A DNA stretch of 64,000 nt, from NCBI GenBank assembly GCA_001683735.1, contig LUGG01000009.1:1612001-1676000 (forward strand). Reading direction: 5' to 3'. A model generated the notes under the pieces. The model ran no database searches and had not been told where the DNA came from. It was given only the letters and a program-made list of their open reading frames with translations. This document shows positions 22,893 to 35,287 of the stretch, piece by piece. The stretch is from Grifola frondosa (Eukaryota > Basidiomycota > Agaricomycetes > Polyporales > Grifolaceae). A program made the translations under genes and the position numbers. Position 1 is the first letter of the stretch. The number at the start of each line of letters is the position of its first letter.

Positions 22893-25130
22893 ATGAACCG
22901 TCTTCTAGTATCGGCTGCTTGCTCTGCCCTCCTGGTGACCCTTGCCGTTGCTGCACCAGCGAGTGAGATCTCAAGCTCTGTATCCATTGTCGCCTCTTCG
23001 TCTATTGCGTCTACCGCTCCAGCACCTAGCGAAACCGTCCCGCTCGCCAGTGATGACCCCAACGCAGCCCTGTGGAATGCTGATACTACTATCGTCCCCC
23101 AAGCAATCCGTGGTTCACTAGGTGCCACCATACTAGGCCCACAGAATATCGATATCGACAGACAGAATGCAGATTTTCTTGCGCCCCCAACGACCGATGC
23201 TGGCGATATGTGCGTGGCAGATTTTGTCGCACTTTCGTCATCAAACTATATTCATTACTTCTATAGACCGAATGCCAAGTGGCCTTTTAGCTTAAGTCAT
23301 AATCGCTTGCAGACTGGAGGGTGGGCTCGACAACAGAATTAGTCAGTTCCTCTTTCACGAACAGCACCGAAGTTCCTAACAATATGTTATAGCTGAAGTC
23401 ATGCCTATCGCAACTTGTTAGTGAATCCTATCCTTCTATGACGATTGTTTGCCCACATATGTCTATTAGCCATGGCTGGCGTCAACATGAGGCTGGAGGC
23501 TGGAGCTATCCGGTATGCTGAATTTTGGGCGAAGTTCTCATGCCACGTACTTACAAAGTATGCTATATAGGGAACTTCACTGGCACAAGACTGCCGAGGT
23601 ACTATATGGGTTTCCAGAGCTGTATGCTATGACTGATAAATCAGCATAGTGGTCTTTTGTAATCAGCGTATGTTCTCTACTGGTGTGGCAGATGGCTCTG
23701 TTCTGACATTGTAGCTAGGGCTTCGTTCAATTGACGGCGGTCGATTCTGAAGGCCAGAACTTCCTGGAGACTGTGGTAGGGGTTGTCATGGATCTGTGTC
23801 ATTTCCATGCATAACTCGAACCATCTTCAGGGACCGGGTGACTTGTGGTATTTCCCTCCCGGAATTCCGCATAGTTTACAAGCAACGAACGAGTCTGCGG
23901 ATGGAGCGGAATTTCTTTTGGTAGGTGCTTTGGTTCAACTCTACCTGTGGTATTAATCATCGTCAAGGTGTTCGACGACGGCGCTTTCAGCGAGGACTCC
24001 ACATTTTTGGTACGTCCCACCTTCACTGGTAAATGTCTTGTTGGAAAACTTACCGTATGACAGTTGACGGACTGGATGTCTCATATTCCAAAGGAGGTCA
24101 TCGCGAAAAACTTCCAGACTAATATATCTGCGTTCGATCATATCCCAGGCCAACAGTTGTATATATTTCCCAGTGGTGTGTTTTATTCTTATAATTGGAT
24201 AACAATTACTCAAAAAATTTCAGCTCCTCCACCGGAGAATGCGGTAGCGCCAGAGGATCCTCAAGGACACGTTCCAAACCCATTCACATTCAAGTTATCT
24301 CAAGTGAAAGCTACCCCGCTATCAGGAGGTTCCGTGAAGGTGGTCGACTCGAGCACGTTTACTATTGCTACAGAAATTGCCGTTGCTGATATCACCGTCG
24401 AACCCGGCGCTATAAGGTTTGTGCGCTTGGTTATATCTTGGAAAGAGTAACTCATTGCAATATAGGGAACTTCACGTACGCCTTATGATGAATTTTGCAC
24501 GGAGTTGCGACGTCTAACCATGACTGTAGTGGCATCCTACCCAAGACGAGTGGACCTACTACCTGTATGCCTACTTCATCTTGATCATGGAGCTGACCGT
24601 AATGACGCTTGCTTCATTGACAGAAGCGGTCTAGGACGAGTTACTCTTTTCGGCGCTCAGGGCAATTCCCGGACCTTCGATTATGAGGTCTCTAGTTCTT
24701 CAACAGCTTAATTGAACATAAACTTACGCGACATTAAACAGCCCGGAGATGTCGGTTTTGTCCCAGCATCTTTCGGTAGACGCTTTCTTCGACATATTTA
24801 ATGCGCGTGATTTGAATTTGTTTCCTCCAGGGCATTTTGTCGAAAACATTGGGAACACCACTCTCCACTTCCTGGAGATTTTCAATAGTGGTATGTTATC
24901 CAGACTCATGCATGCAAGATTATATTGATAGTGCTTCTTAAGATCGCTTCCAAGACATCAGCTTGGCCCAGGTCAGTATACACCATCGATGTCGTATTGT
25001 AGACTCGCTCACAGGACTACAGTGGCTTGCTTTAACGCCGCCAGCATTAGTCAAGGCTCACTTACAGCTCGACGACGACACCATCGATCACCTCAATAAG
25101 ACGAAGCAGATTGTAGTTGGACCCCAATGA
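22893..25130 (+). CDS. Oxalate decarboxylase 1 (secreted bicupin)
   Basis: Starts MNRLLVSAACSALLVTLAVA, a signal peptide, then a Ser/Thr/Ala-rich linker. The rest is a bicupin spread over about 16 small exons (first exon 22893-23209, last ends in VVGPQ at 25127). Cupin 1 has the manganese motif AIRELHWHKTAEWSFVIS and later [11 protein letters not shown]; cupin 2 has AIRELHWHPTQDEWTYYL and FGHFVENIG. The segment FSEDSTFLLTDWMSHIPKEV corresponds to the active-site lid of decarboxylases. It converts oxalate to formate and CO2, an acid-relief reaction of wood-decay fungi. One junction is defective: after WARQQN at 23340 the bases are AGTCAG instead of a donor in the right phase, so the frame stops at 23342 unless one base is extra. 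Confidence 0.92.
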
Positions 25131-25310
25131 GCGCGATTGGTGGCTTGTCCTCAGATACTCGTGCTGATATAAAATTTTCATACGCTGTACGATAACTATC
25201 AGAATTCGACCATTGTGATGTAACATGAAAGCATGAGGAATTCTGTTGGCCAGACGGCGTCAGAAATATCATAAAATAAGTACGTATGCAAGATGTTGTA
25301 CGGCCTAGAG

Positions 25311-27391
25311 TCAAAATGGTCTGCCATACGGCCACATATCCCAGTCATTTTCGACAGTGTAGGGGACAACTTCAGAGCGCCGAACAGTCTGCGATAGAGT
25401 GTCCAGCTGGTTCTGTAGCTCCCGCACTTCGCGTCGCAATTGCGCTTCAATTCTGAGGTCGGGAGGGGTATCAGTCTGTACCGAGGCGTCGCTCAGGGAT
25501 CGTCTGGCGCCCACGCTTGCAGCAGACGGCGACAGTAATGGATCATCGCGTGTGACAGTGTATGGAGATTTTGCGTATTCATGAGGCGCCCAACCCCGAC
25601 GACCGCCAGGTGCCCACAGTGTTCGCTCACCCCATGTGCTGTCGTCGCGGAAGATTCTAGCGGATGGCCGGATTGTGGGGCTAGAGGTGAATGATGTAGG
25701 GGACCAGACAAGATCATCGTGACCGGAGGGCTGCACATGAGATGATATAGACGAGAACATGTCCTGGGTTAGGCTTCCAGCGGGCTGAAGGATGGGGAAG
25801 TGGATTAACTCCCAAGAGTACCGTGCAGGAGCGGACGAGTGCGTCACATGTGGTACCCTGATATCAGGCAATGACCTCGAACGACTCACTACACCATTGT
25901 TTTCTGCATTGTCGTGTCGAGCACCCGGCAATGCAGAATTCAACTTCTCATCATCTTGGCCGAGGTCAGATTCCGCATGAACACGCAGGCCAAGTGAGTT
26001 TCCGTCTCCATTTCCAGTGTTCTCGTTGTTTGATCTCGGGGAGACACCCTGAATCATCCCGACGGGAGTAATGGAGATCTCCTGTCCCTCGCGCAAGAAT
26101 TCGGCACTCTCCCAGCTACAGAAGGACCCATCGTCCGATATTTCATCGACATCGGAGCCTACGCCGAACCCGGAGCTCACAACACTAGGCGACGTTGTGT
26201 CAAGGTGAGTGTCGTCGTCGCCGGAAACGGAAACGATTGGGACTTCGAAGGGTCCAAAATCGTCTCCGTCTTCCGGCGGTGCTGTCGAAGTGGCATTTAA
26301 CTCGGGAGGTATGGAGTAAATTGACACTCGCTGCGAGACCTCAGCCGTGTTCGCATTTGATTGTCCCAAGGTGGGCCTTCTGTGGTCCTCACCATGCCCT
26401 CGGATGTCTGCCAGAGTCTGAGCCTGCAAGTCGCCGTGGTGAGCATCTAGATGTTCATGGGACACTTCCTGAGCTTCGACGTCTGGAGGCCAAGATGTGG
26501 GGGTATTTGAACATTGTGTTGGCACAACTTGTGCACGGACGTCCGCCTCTGTGCAGTTCATGCCATTCGACGGATGAATTTTGCTGGTTCCACTTTTTCC
26601 TGCTTCGTCGTAGCGTTCGTCCCCACTGCGCCGCTCATTCTCGTCGACACCTTCCAAATCACTTTCTACGTCTGTGTAAGCAAAGGCCCGTGGAAGGCGA
26701 GCGTGTATGAATGACGCAATGCGGACGTCTTGCCCTTGATCAGCGTCGTCGTCATCATCGTGGCCACCAGATTCCACATCGATGTCGCTATCGTCCTCCT
26801 CGACGTGATCATCAGTGTCCTCGGCATCCCTGTTATCTTCTTCTGCGCTCGTGTAGTCAAAATCAGGAATTTCTCCTGCATCTTGACCATCATCTGTGGC
26901 GGACGAAAGAGCTGCAATCGCTGCATGAGCTGTGGCGATATCTTCCGGGCCATATGAGACATCATCGAATATCTTCCAAACCCGCGGCTTCCGAGGAGCC
27001 AGCACTCGCAGCGCAATGTGGTGGCGCAGATGCCCCGCGAGTGCCCTGATGTCTGCCTGCAGCTCCGTGTCCTCAGTTAGACTGCAGAAGATCAGTTTAG
27101 TGGCGCGATAAGACAAGGCATGTGGCGCTGTGGCTCACTCGCACAGCTCCTCGTGTTCCAGGTTGATGAAACTTTCTCCATAGAGTCGGTGCTTCCGGAC
27201 GATCACGAAGAGCTTATCCGCACGCGGTCGTCCTGATGATAAGATATAACTGAGCAGTTGCTCAGTAGTCCACCGCGATGGGTCGCCCTAGAGAACGGTG
27301 TGAAGAGTGGCTTGGTACGATGCGCGAGATATAACGTTGTGCTCACGCATACGACGTCTTTGACCTTGGGCTGCTGCGCCGCGGCGTTCAT
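25311..27391 (-). CDS. Acidic SAM-like-domain protein, hypothetical
   Basis: Exons 27347-27391, 27139-27287 and 25311-27081 join in frame to 654 residues with no interruption. After MNAAAQQPKVKDVVC comes a compact helical module (DPSRWTTEQLLSYILSS, LFVIVRKHRLYGESFINL), which resembles SAM-like domains used for protein-protein contact. The middle is strongly acidic (runs of Asp and Glu near residues 150-190) and disordered. Near the C-terminus LRIEAQLRREVRELQNQL, continuing DTLSQTVRR, forms a likely coiled coil, and the protein ends ENDWDMWPYGRPF. It lies between the two oxalate decarboxylases but has no evident link to oxalate. It could be a scaffold protein; this is inference. Confidence 0.8.
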
Positions 27392-29103
27392 ATTTCGCGG
27401 GTAGCGGTGATTCTGCACGCGGCTTGAATTTGAAGTCTGAGTCCTATGATGATGTCTAGTCAGCATGCTGGGTTTTGAATGAGATGCGACGCGTACGATA
27501 TTTCGAAGCTGATATGTCCTCCAGGAAACATTGCGGAACTGCAGCGCGGGTACCAAACACGGGGAGCCAGTTCGGGACGATACGCCATGATAACTGGAGC
27601 AGCAGTGAACGATGATATCACAATCAGCGATGAAACACGTACCTTCTGTGCTTATTTGATCACAACCGACACGATATAAGAGTCCACCTAAAGTTTGTAA
27701 TAGGACACAAGCTGAGCAAGCTGAAAGATGATCGATGATAGTGTGAGTGTGGCGCAGTTGGATTAGAAGTAGGAGACCATGTCGCGCTTAGTTAGCCTTA
27801 TGAATGAGCACACTGGGTGGCTATGCAACAAGTAACATGCGATACCGCAGGAAAGATAACGCAGAAGGTCGCGCAGCAACCTTGGGATGAGCACACTGCA
27901 GTTATAGAACAAGGTGTCGTATTTGACAGCAGAGCGTCACCTAGCGCAAATAGAAACATTGCTGCGGTGAGAAACACTTTGTGATGCCACAAGGCAATAA
28001 AGTTTAAGCATATGGCCCGGGTGCGATGGGAATGATACCGCTCAATGGCAGATACCACACGTCTGTGATGATCCCCACCATCCAGACGACATGACATGAC
28101 ACAATCATCAGACCTCAGGCTGAACGAAGAGCCGCTTGAGGCTTTCGAATCGCGGAGAATAAGGCTTCAATGGAAGAGATTCATAACTGGAGGTCATGAG
28201 CATCATGGGTAAGGAATACGAGGATCTCCGGAGTCTGTGAGGTTCGAGGTCGAGCTTGTGGCTGACGCCGGCATGTGCCGAAGGTCAGGCCGAAGCCCGG
28301 CGACGTTTATTCATGTCCAGCGGCCGTTGCAACCATTTCAAGTTCAATATTGTTTATCAAGATGCGGTGCAATACACCTTGACTTCATAACGTATCTGGG
28401 ATCCGAATATACTGGTATCAGAAACCTCAACAATTGTGCTGGCTCGTGCTCCAGACATGCTCCTTTTTTACAGCTCTCGACGAGGTGCCCAGCTCGATTG
28501 CAGTCGGAACTGTCAGCACCCCCTGCAGTGTTGTTGAGCAAAGCCACAGTGTCAGCCTTTTCGGTGCGTTGCATTTTAAGGATTTTCATCCTATGAGAAG
28601 TATGCCGGGGCTGGGCATGAACCACATAGGACCTCTACTTGTCTGACGAATGAGATGTTCTACATCCTGAGCGCTGCACTGCAATTCTTGCATAATATGT
28701 GGCTTCGTCTCTCTTTAGGCCCATCTGTTTTGTCCGAACCCGACCTAGAGAGTGCTATCATCCGCTCTCCTGCAGCGACCGCGAAGACCCCACTATTACG
28801 CGCCGTGCACATCCAAGCCACAAGTTCAATATTTGCAATGCGCCAAGGCAAAGCCTGTGAGTCGTAAAAGGCTTGTTCTCATTGAATACGTTTGATCAAT
28901 GGTATCTCAGTCAGCGTAGAGGAGTTAGTGCAACGTGTTGTAGAAGCTACCCAAGCGATATTGCCCATGGAGCCTACCCAGCGCGTTTTTCTTCCGTTGT
29001 CTTCGCTGAGTCGTACTGAGTTCGAAAGCAGGAAGACTTCAAGTCGCCCCCACCTGTACAAGATTCTGCGTCTCATTTGCATCCATTTGCCCCAGAAATT
29101 ACC
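27392..29103. other. Intergenic, no confirmed gene
   Basis: This stretch lies between the divergent starts of the SAM-like gene and the 29104 gene. Several short frames (for example plus 28237-28596 and minus 28344-28625) overlap one another in opposite directions and lack domains. Promoters of both neighbours must be included. A possible 5' leader or first exon of the 29104 gene lies just upstream of it. Confidence 0.45.
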
Positions 29104-30548
29104 ATGCCAACTCTCTTTGGTTCTCCTGATCTCACATTTGATATATCAGCGGTCTCTTCCACATCCACTTCACCTCCACCTACGCCCACCCACGGCTTTT
29201 CTCTCCCAGACACGTCTCCCCGTATCGTAGTCGCCGACAACGACTATCAATCTGACTGTGATCCTCAACTATGTAATCTTGCCCAACGCCGCGGCTTCAA
29301 AGGCTTGCCCATCCTCCAGACCAGTCTCATGATTGCGTCCAAGGCCAATCTTCTCTCCCCGCTTACACCCGAAACAGCCTCCTCGTTTGCGTCCAGATTC
29401 GCTGGCTCCAAACGCCCTCCGTCGTCACCGGAGCCCGACTACTTCGACAGCGACCCCCTCTGTAGAGGCGCCGGTTCTTTCTTCGCTGACCGCGTACCAA
29501 ATGAAACGAGAGCAACAGTGGTGTCCCCACACCCCGACATTTACGATCTCTCCATATACACATGTCGTGCTTCCCGTCGACCGCGCCAGTCGAACGACGC
29601 TCGCAGACTCAAGAAGCCACAACCACATACCAAAGGGTCGATTCTCGACGAGCATCCGCGCACCAATAATGAGCCCTCGCTGCCGTGCACAACGATCGAA
29701 TCTTCCACAACTCAATCTGCACTCGATCGTCCGAAATCGAACAGGGCCCCTATACTGCCGCTATCGTCCGCCTCCTTGCCTCATCCCGCTATCACCGCAA
29801 CCACGACGGCGACCACCCCCTTGCCTTTGCGCGACACATTACTCCCGCGCCCTATCACCACGCTGCGCCCGCTCGTCCTCCCACAGCAAGTGGCTCGCCG
29901 AGAATCCTACCATCAGGACCTAGACATACAGCCGGCCGCACACTCACACTCACACACGCCGCGCCCCTTGCTCCTTCCTCTCCAGCTTGCACGGCGCGCC
30001 TCCGCTTGTGCCACATCTACCCCTGCCCCGCCCCGCCTCCTATCGTTCGTGCGAACACGTACCCCCTCCGTCGGCAGCTGCTCGCATTCCCGATGCCGCC
30101 CGCATTCTTCAGCCCGGAGGACAGTGCAAGCGGCAGTGGCGGGCCGGCAACAGAGCAGCGGCACTCGCAACAGATAGACGACATCATCTTACTACTGGAT
30201 GGCTCTGGGATTATTCGCGAGGGCCCAGCTGAAGAAGCACCCCCTTCGCGGGATGCGCCTCCGCTCGACACTAGTCCCCCGATTCTTCCTCTGCTGCAGC
30301 CCGAGAACAGCAGCTCCTCGTCGTTCTCACTCGTCGTCGTGCCCACGCTCGAGGACCAGGACGGAGAGTGGGAGGACGCCGGCGCGCAGATGCGGGAACA
30401 GAGGTTGTCCCGCCAGATAGAAGACATCCTCGAACTTCTCGACCAGTCAGCGGAGGATCACCAGGTCGTGGGCGACAGTGCTGATGCGCGTCAGGATGGC
30501 GAGGAGCCTCCTAGCCGGGACGAACAGTGCTGTACGTATGCTATCTAA
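29104..30548 (+). CDS. Hypothetical Pro/Ser-rich protein with two QIxDIxxLLD motifs
   Basis: The ATG at 29104 begins MPTLFGSPDLTFDISAV. Codon-like composition then moves through three frames: the first to about 29450, a second with VEAPVLSSLTAYQMKREQQW and THVVLPVDRASRTTL, and a third that ends at 30548. The third holds the clearest part, two copies of a short amphipathic element: RHSQQIDDIILLLDGSG and RLSRQIEDILELLDQS. I do not recognise a family. Two frame changes without GT-AG pairs mean either base errors or a decaying gene. A further exon may follow a donor at about 30534. Confidence 0.5.
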
Positions 30549-30725
30549 AGGCTTGTGTCCGGCATGTCCTTCTTTGCTATTTTCTTTGCATTCCTCAGTC
30601 TCTTCTCTGCTCACCTTGCATCGCTCAGTTTTCGTGCTATTTTTCTCCTCCTTGAGTGAATTTGTAGCCTCCACCATCTTAATAGCTTGTATTACGTAGA
30701 TCTAGCTGTATCTATATCTATAACA

Positions 30726-32016
30726 TCAGTGGCTCTTGATGAAGTTCGAAACCAGGGCCTTGAATTCGTTTGGTCTACCAATAGAGTTGTAAGCAACAGT
30801 GTTGACTGGCTGAAGGAATCGCCAATGATCACCTTTCAGAATGAACTGCATGGGAAGATCATCAGCTATCAACGCAGTGAGCGAGCACGATATAGCATAC
30901 CCCAGTGACCGGCGTCCAATGTCTCTAAGACCATGTTCGGGAAGAATCGCTTCGCTATAGGAATATTTCTGTTGTTAATGTACCTGTAACCACAAATGAA
31001 TGAGATGGGTATGTCAATAGGATTTCTGTGGTGATCGTCACCTGCTCTTGGTCCCTTTGATGAACAACGTGTCGCCCTCCCACACTCGTGCACCAAGCTC
31101 GTACGGAAAGCCGCCCAGATCTGGTATGCTCTTCCCAATAATATTCACAGGGACACGGAACCGTAGTGGCTTGTGATGTGTTGCGGCTGTCTCTAGGTTC
31201 GTGAGTAAGAATGCCCGTATTATCGGATCCTATCAACAGCTTGAGCGTGCGCTATCGACCACCGGCTGAAGACGGGCAAACCTGCTCGTGCGGCGCCAGC
31301 AGCTCATCCGCCTGTTTGCGCGTGGTGACGTTGCTCTCCTCGATCAGCTTCATTACCCTGATGTAAGCCTCGAACTCTGGCGAGAGGTCGCCCTTCGAGG
31401 GCGCGATGTCCGCGACAATCAAGTGTCTGAGGAGCCCCTCCGGGAGCTGTGGGTCGAGCGCGAGCGTCATCGCGACCTTCCCTCCCCTGGTGTGCGTGAG
31501 CACCTCGTCCGCGTCGCGTCAGAGTGGGGGAACGCACATGGAGTGTCCGAGGAGCGACACGTTCGTGAGCGCGTGTGTGTGGCAGAAGGCGAGCACGTCG
31601 CCTGCCATGGCGGGGTATGTCATGGGTTCAGCATGAGGAGAGGTTCCGTGGTTACGGAGGTCCTGCGCGCGTCATGAGAGACACTGTCTAGCGTTCCCGC
31701 AACGGACTCACCAGCGCATACACCGGTCGCCCCAAGTCTCTCAGGAAGGCTTTCGACAGAGAGCCCCAGTTGCGCTTCGTTCCACTGACAGCCGACACGT
31801 CAGCTAAGCCAGCCTGCGCAAATGAGGAAGCACGCACAAAAGGCCGTGCAAGATGACCAGCGGCTTGTCCGTGGCGTTCCCATCCGGTGGGACGTGTTTG
31901 TCAAAATGCAAGTGAACAGTAGCAGATGGTGCAGCGTGGGTGAGGGTTCGTTTGAGAAATGATGTCCTAGAGATTGTTGAGGCTCTCGGAGAGAACAGAG
32001 CTCTTTCCCATATCAT
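30726..32016 (-). CDS. Alpha/beta hydrolase, ABHD11/Imo32-like, mitochondrial
   Basis: Eight exons (31838-32016, 31712-31784, 31538-31662, 31282-31486, 31042-31229, 30901-30983, 30833-30845, 30726-30774) give an unbroken 304-residue protein. The Arg/Ser-rich N-terminus (MIWERALFSPRASTISRTSF) looks like a mitochondrial presequence. Then PLVILHGLFGTKRNWGSLS (oxyanion hole), YALDLRNHGTSPHAEPMTYP, the nucleophile elbow GHSMGGKVAM (Ser125), VADIAPSKGDLSPEFEAYI, and the His region AGHWVHSERPNEFKALV. This pattern is that of ABHD11, a mitochondrial hydrolase linked in animals to lipoylation of oxoglutarate dehydrogenase. Exon 7 is only 13 bp but is needed to bring in the catalytic His. The natural substrate is uncertain. 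Confidence 0.93.
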
Positions 32017-32357
32017 TCCTTGAGAACGTCGTCCAGACCGTGGCGGAAATCTTTTGAGGTGCAACGCTTGGCGGAGCAATCGGGCGTCGATCGGACTGCT
32101 CTTGTTGATCTAATCAGATAACTCACTGCCCAGAAAACACTCACCACGCAAGTTCTAAGTCGCCTATAAGCGCCAGTTCCGATGAACAAGTGCCTCTTAG
32201 CATGAAAGGACATGACAGATTATCATCATATTTAAAGCAGTGATTAAAATAAGCTAAGGAAGCCGTTAATTGAAATATGCCAGGGATACGGAAGGATCAG
32301 TGGCCAAAGTCACTACTGAATCATCAACCATTCCAGAGCAGCGAACCTTTCAACCGT

Positions 32358-34586
32358 CTACGAAGACGCTTTGGGCCCAACGACAACACCCTTAGTCTTA
32401 TTGAAACCCGCGATAGTTTGCGGCGACAGCTGAAGATGAGCCTCGACCAGAGCCGGAGGTGTCAAAGCCAGCCACTACAAAGGACGAAAGTTAATGATAT
32501 ATTGTTTACGCAAAAACGTATGAACTGACCTGTGCCAGGCTAACATCTTCGAAACGATCTGATGATGGCACACCACGTCAATCGAATTCGCAACAATGAG
32601 TAGGTCGGCACGTACCAGAATTGAAGATCTCAAGGAAGCGTAGGGTGGTGTTTCCCGTGTTCTCAACGTAATGTCCTATGAAAAGTATCGGCACCCGAAT
32701 TGCACACGTACGACGGCCACGACTCACCATACGAGGTAGGGACGTAACTGATATCTCCAGCCTGCCAAGGATGCCAGAGTTCAACGAATCATGTTTTTAG
32801 GGTCACAAAACACGAACCTGGTAGTCAAAGGTCTGAGCGTTCCCGCTCGCCGCGAAGATCGTGACTCGAGCAGTGCCTTCCCTAGAGTCAAGATGTATGA
32901 GAAACATAATGGAGGATAATATAAGAATAAAGCATACAAGTAGAAGCCCCATTCTGCTTGAGTAGGATGCCACTGAAAGGATGTCAATATAGTATCATAT
33001 TGGATACTAAGGTGCATACATGGAGTTCCCTAGATTCAAAGTCAATTCAGACATCTTTATCATGAGATCAGCATGCTTACCTCATCGCACCAGGGTTGAC
33101 GGTGATCTCAGCGACCGCAATCTGGGTAGAAACATTGAACACCGTAGAATCCGCTATCTTGGCAGTACCGCCGGAGTATTGAGTAGGAGTAACCGCTGAG
33201 AAATTGTACGAGAAAGGCTCCGGGATAGTACCCTGAGGGCTGACGGGAGGCTGGACATTGTCCGGAGGAGGCGCTGCAATAAAATAATCAGAAGGCGAAC
33301 ATATTGACTTGAATGCTCACTTACTACCAGGGAAGATGTACAGGTAATGTCCAGGGATGTCGTCGAACGCAGATATGTTGGTCTGGAAGTTCTTCGCTAT
33401 GACCTCCTTCGGAATGTGGGCCATCCAGTCCGTCAACTGCGAAAAATATCAGAGGCATACCCAAACATAATTCAGATATGGCAGCGAACATACCAAGAAC
33501 GTGTCATCGTCGTTGAAGGTGCCGCTCGGGAAGACCTAAAGAACTTTCATTAGATACTATTACTACAGAGAAAGACTAGCAATCATACCAGGAGGAATTC
33601 TGTGCCATTGACAGAGTCATTCGTCGCCTGCAAAGAGTGCGGAATACCAGGAGGGAAGTACCACAGGTCTCCTGGATGAACTGTGGCGACATAGTTCTGT
33701 CCATTCTGATTGACAGAGGTGATCTGGGTGGATCCCTGAATTGATCAAAGTAGTAAGCGATATCGTCATTTGATCCAGAATCCAGATTCACACTGATCAC
33801 GTAGGCCCACTGGACAATGGAGTAAGTAAAAGTGCACATGTGCATGAATCGACTGGATTCTTACCTCCGCAGTCTGATGCCAGTGAAGTTCGCTACGATT
33901 CCATGTAAGCCGCATTTGTGCAAATATATAGCTCGAACTCTTCTCACCGAATGGCGCCAGATTCCAGCCGCATGTCTACACCGGCCATGGCTGCGGGAAT
34001 CTCAGCGACACGCTGAAATACCCGTGAAGACTAACTCACCGGTCGCGATCGGCATCTGATCAACTATTTCCGGGTCATCAGTTTCAATGCGCTGTTCGTC
34101 AGACTACATAGCTTTCCTCACCATTCTGCTGGCGGACCCATCCGCCAGTGTTCAATTGAGCCTTACTCAAGCTAAACGGCCACTTTGCGTTTTGCCTGAA
34201 ATATATAATATGAGTGCTGATCTGTGTATCAGGAGTTCGTGGACTTACAGGGTACCGGCGTCCGTGGTGGGCGGCGCAACCAGATCGGGGTTCTGTCTAT
34301 CAATGTCGATGTTCTGCGGTCCCAGAATGGTAGCACCGAGGGTGCCGCGGATGGGCTCGGGATCGATATCGGTGGTAGCATTCCACAAAGGGTAGTTCGG
34401 ATCGTCGCTGGCGTACGGCACCGAGGGACTCGGCGAGGAGGCGGACGACGAGCCTGTAGCTGTGCCGGTCGACAGCGAGGTCGTCGAGGAAGACGCTGCC
34501 ACCGTCCCATTGTTGCTCACTGGAACAGAGACGACGTAGGTAGAGAGGAATACAGCACAGAGAACGGAGGCGAGGAACGAGTTCAT
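32358..34586 (-). CDS. Oxalate decarboxylase 2 (secreted bicupin)
   Basis: Starts [20 protein letters not shown], a signal peptide, followed by a Ser/Thr-rich linker and [20 protein letters not shown]. Cupin 1 shows [18 protein letters not shown] and [11 protein letters not shown]; the lid region reads [20 protein letters not shown]; cupin 2 shows [18 protein letters not shown] and [10 protein letters not shown]. The end reads [18 protein letters not shown] and ...VVVGPKASS. All junctions checked follow GT-AG and keep frame, so this copy looks functional while copy 1 has one bad donor. The lid differs (NDDD here, SEDS in copy 1), which in bicupins can tune decarboxylase against oxidase activity. 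The paralogue on the other strand is 7.2 kb away. Confidence 0.93.
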
Positions 34587-34640
34587 CTTGGAGATATGTA
34601 GCAGTGAGTGTGCTGTTGTCCTTCGCTGTCTCGCTGAGCC

Positions 34641-34647
34641 TTTTATA
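34641..34647 (-). promoter_or_regulatory. TATA box of oxalate decarboxylase 2
   Basis: TATAAAA on the minus strand (within AAATATAAAAGG), 55 bp before the ATG at 34586, at the expected place and matching the element of copy 1. Confidence 0.6.
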
Positions 34648-35277
34648 TTTGAAGGGCACTCGAGGGACCTCCCTCAGCGGATATTCAGCCCGTCATTCAC
34701 CGTTGCAGACTACTGATGGAGACCCATGAATAGCAACACAGCGTCCTAGCACACGCCACAGGTCTCGAAAGAGAATGTGGAGGAGAAGCGACCAAGAAGG
34801 GATCAGCGGAGCGCTACGTGACGTAGCGCCCGCTCTATGCAGAGTTTGTACAACCCAGTGTAGTCCATACCGAGAGCCCTGCGCTTTAGAGAGTGATGAT
34901 GCACATATCTGCGTTCTGGGTTAGTCCTTCTGCATGGTTCTCAACTTCGTGAGACTCACGCATTGTACTGTATACAAAGACAATTGTTTATCGTCTTTCC
35001 GGACAATTGAGCGCACTGTCACGATCGTCGCCCAGTAACCGTTCGGTTGAAGATGTCTAAGAGGCTCGGTGAAGCTCGGTGATCTAAGTATAACAGCATG
35101 AAATGTTATTCTTGTATCACAACTAACCAAGAATAACCATCTTTCGTGCGCCGGAAGGGGTCTTGAAAACAGATGGTGGCCGGAGCGCTGAAGGCATGTA
35201 TCATGGAGCGCTAAGGCCCGCCAACGCCGGTGGAACGTTCAGGTCGCAGATTGCTACGAGCTGCGAGCGAAGTGGAT

Positions 35278-35287
35278 GTGACGTCAC
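35278..35287. promoter_or_regulatory. Perfect palindrome GTGACGTCAC (CRE/ATF-like)
   Basis: The 10-bp site is fully symmetric and contains the bZIP core TGACGTCA. It is 0.7 kb upstream of the oxalate decarboxylase 2 start. A functional role is inference. Confidence 0.4.

Noticed and set aside
26195..27049. Plus-strand frames across 26.2-27.0 kb
   Set aside because: These are shadows of the acidic minus-strand SAM-like gene, whose GAC/GAT codons create open complementary frames.
21850..35210. Shared 17-mer TGAAGGCATGTATCATG near 21853 and 35190
   Set aside because: Flanks are unrelated and one such match is not surprising in 64 kb, so it is not called a repeat family.
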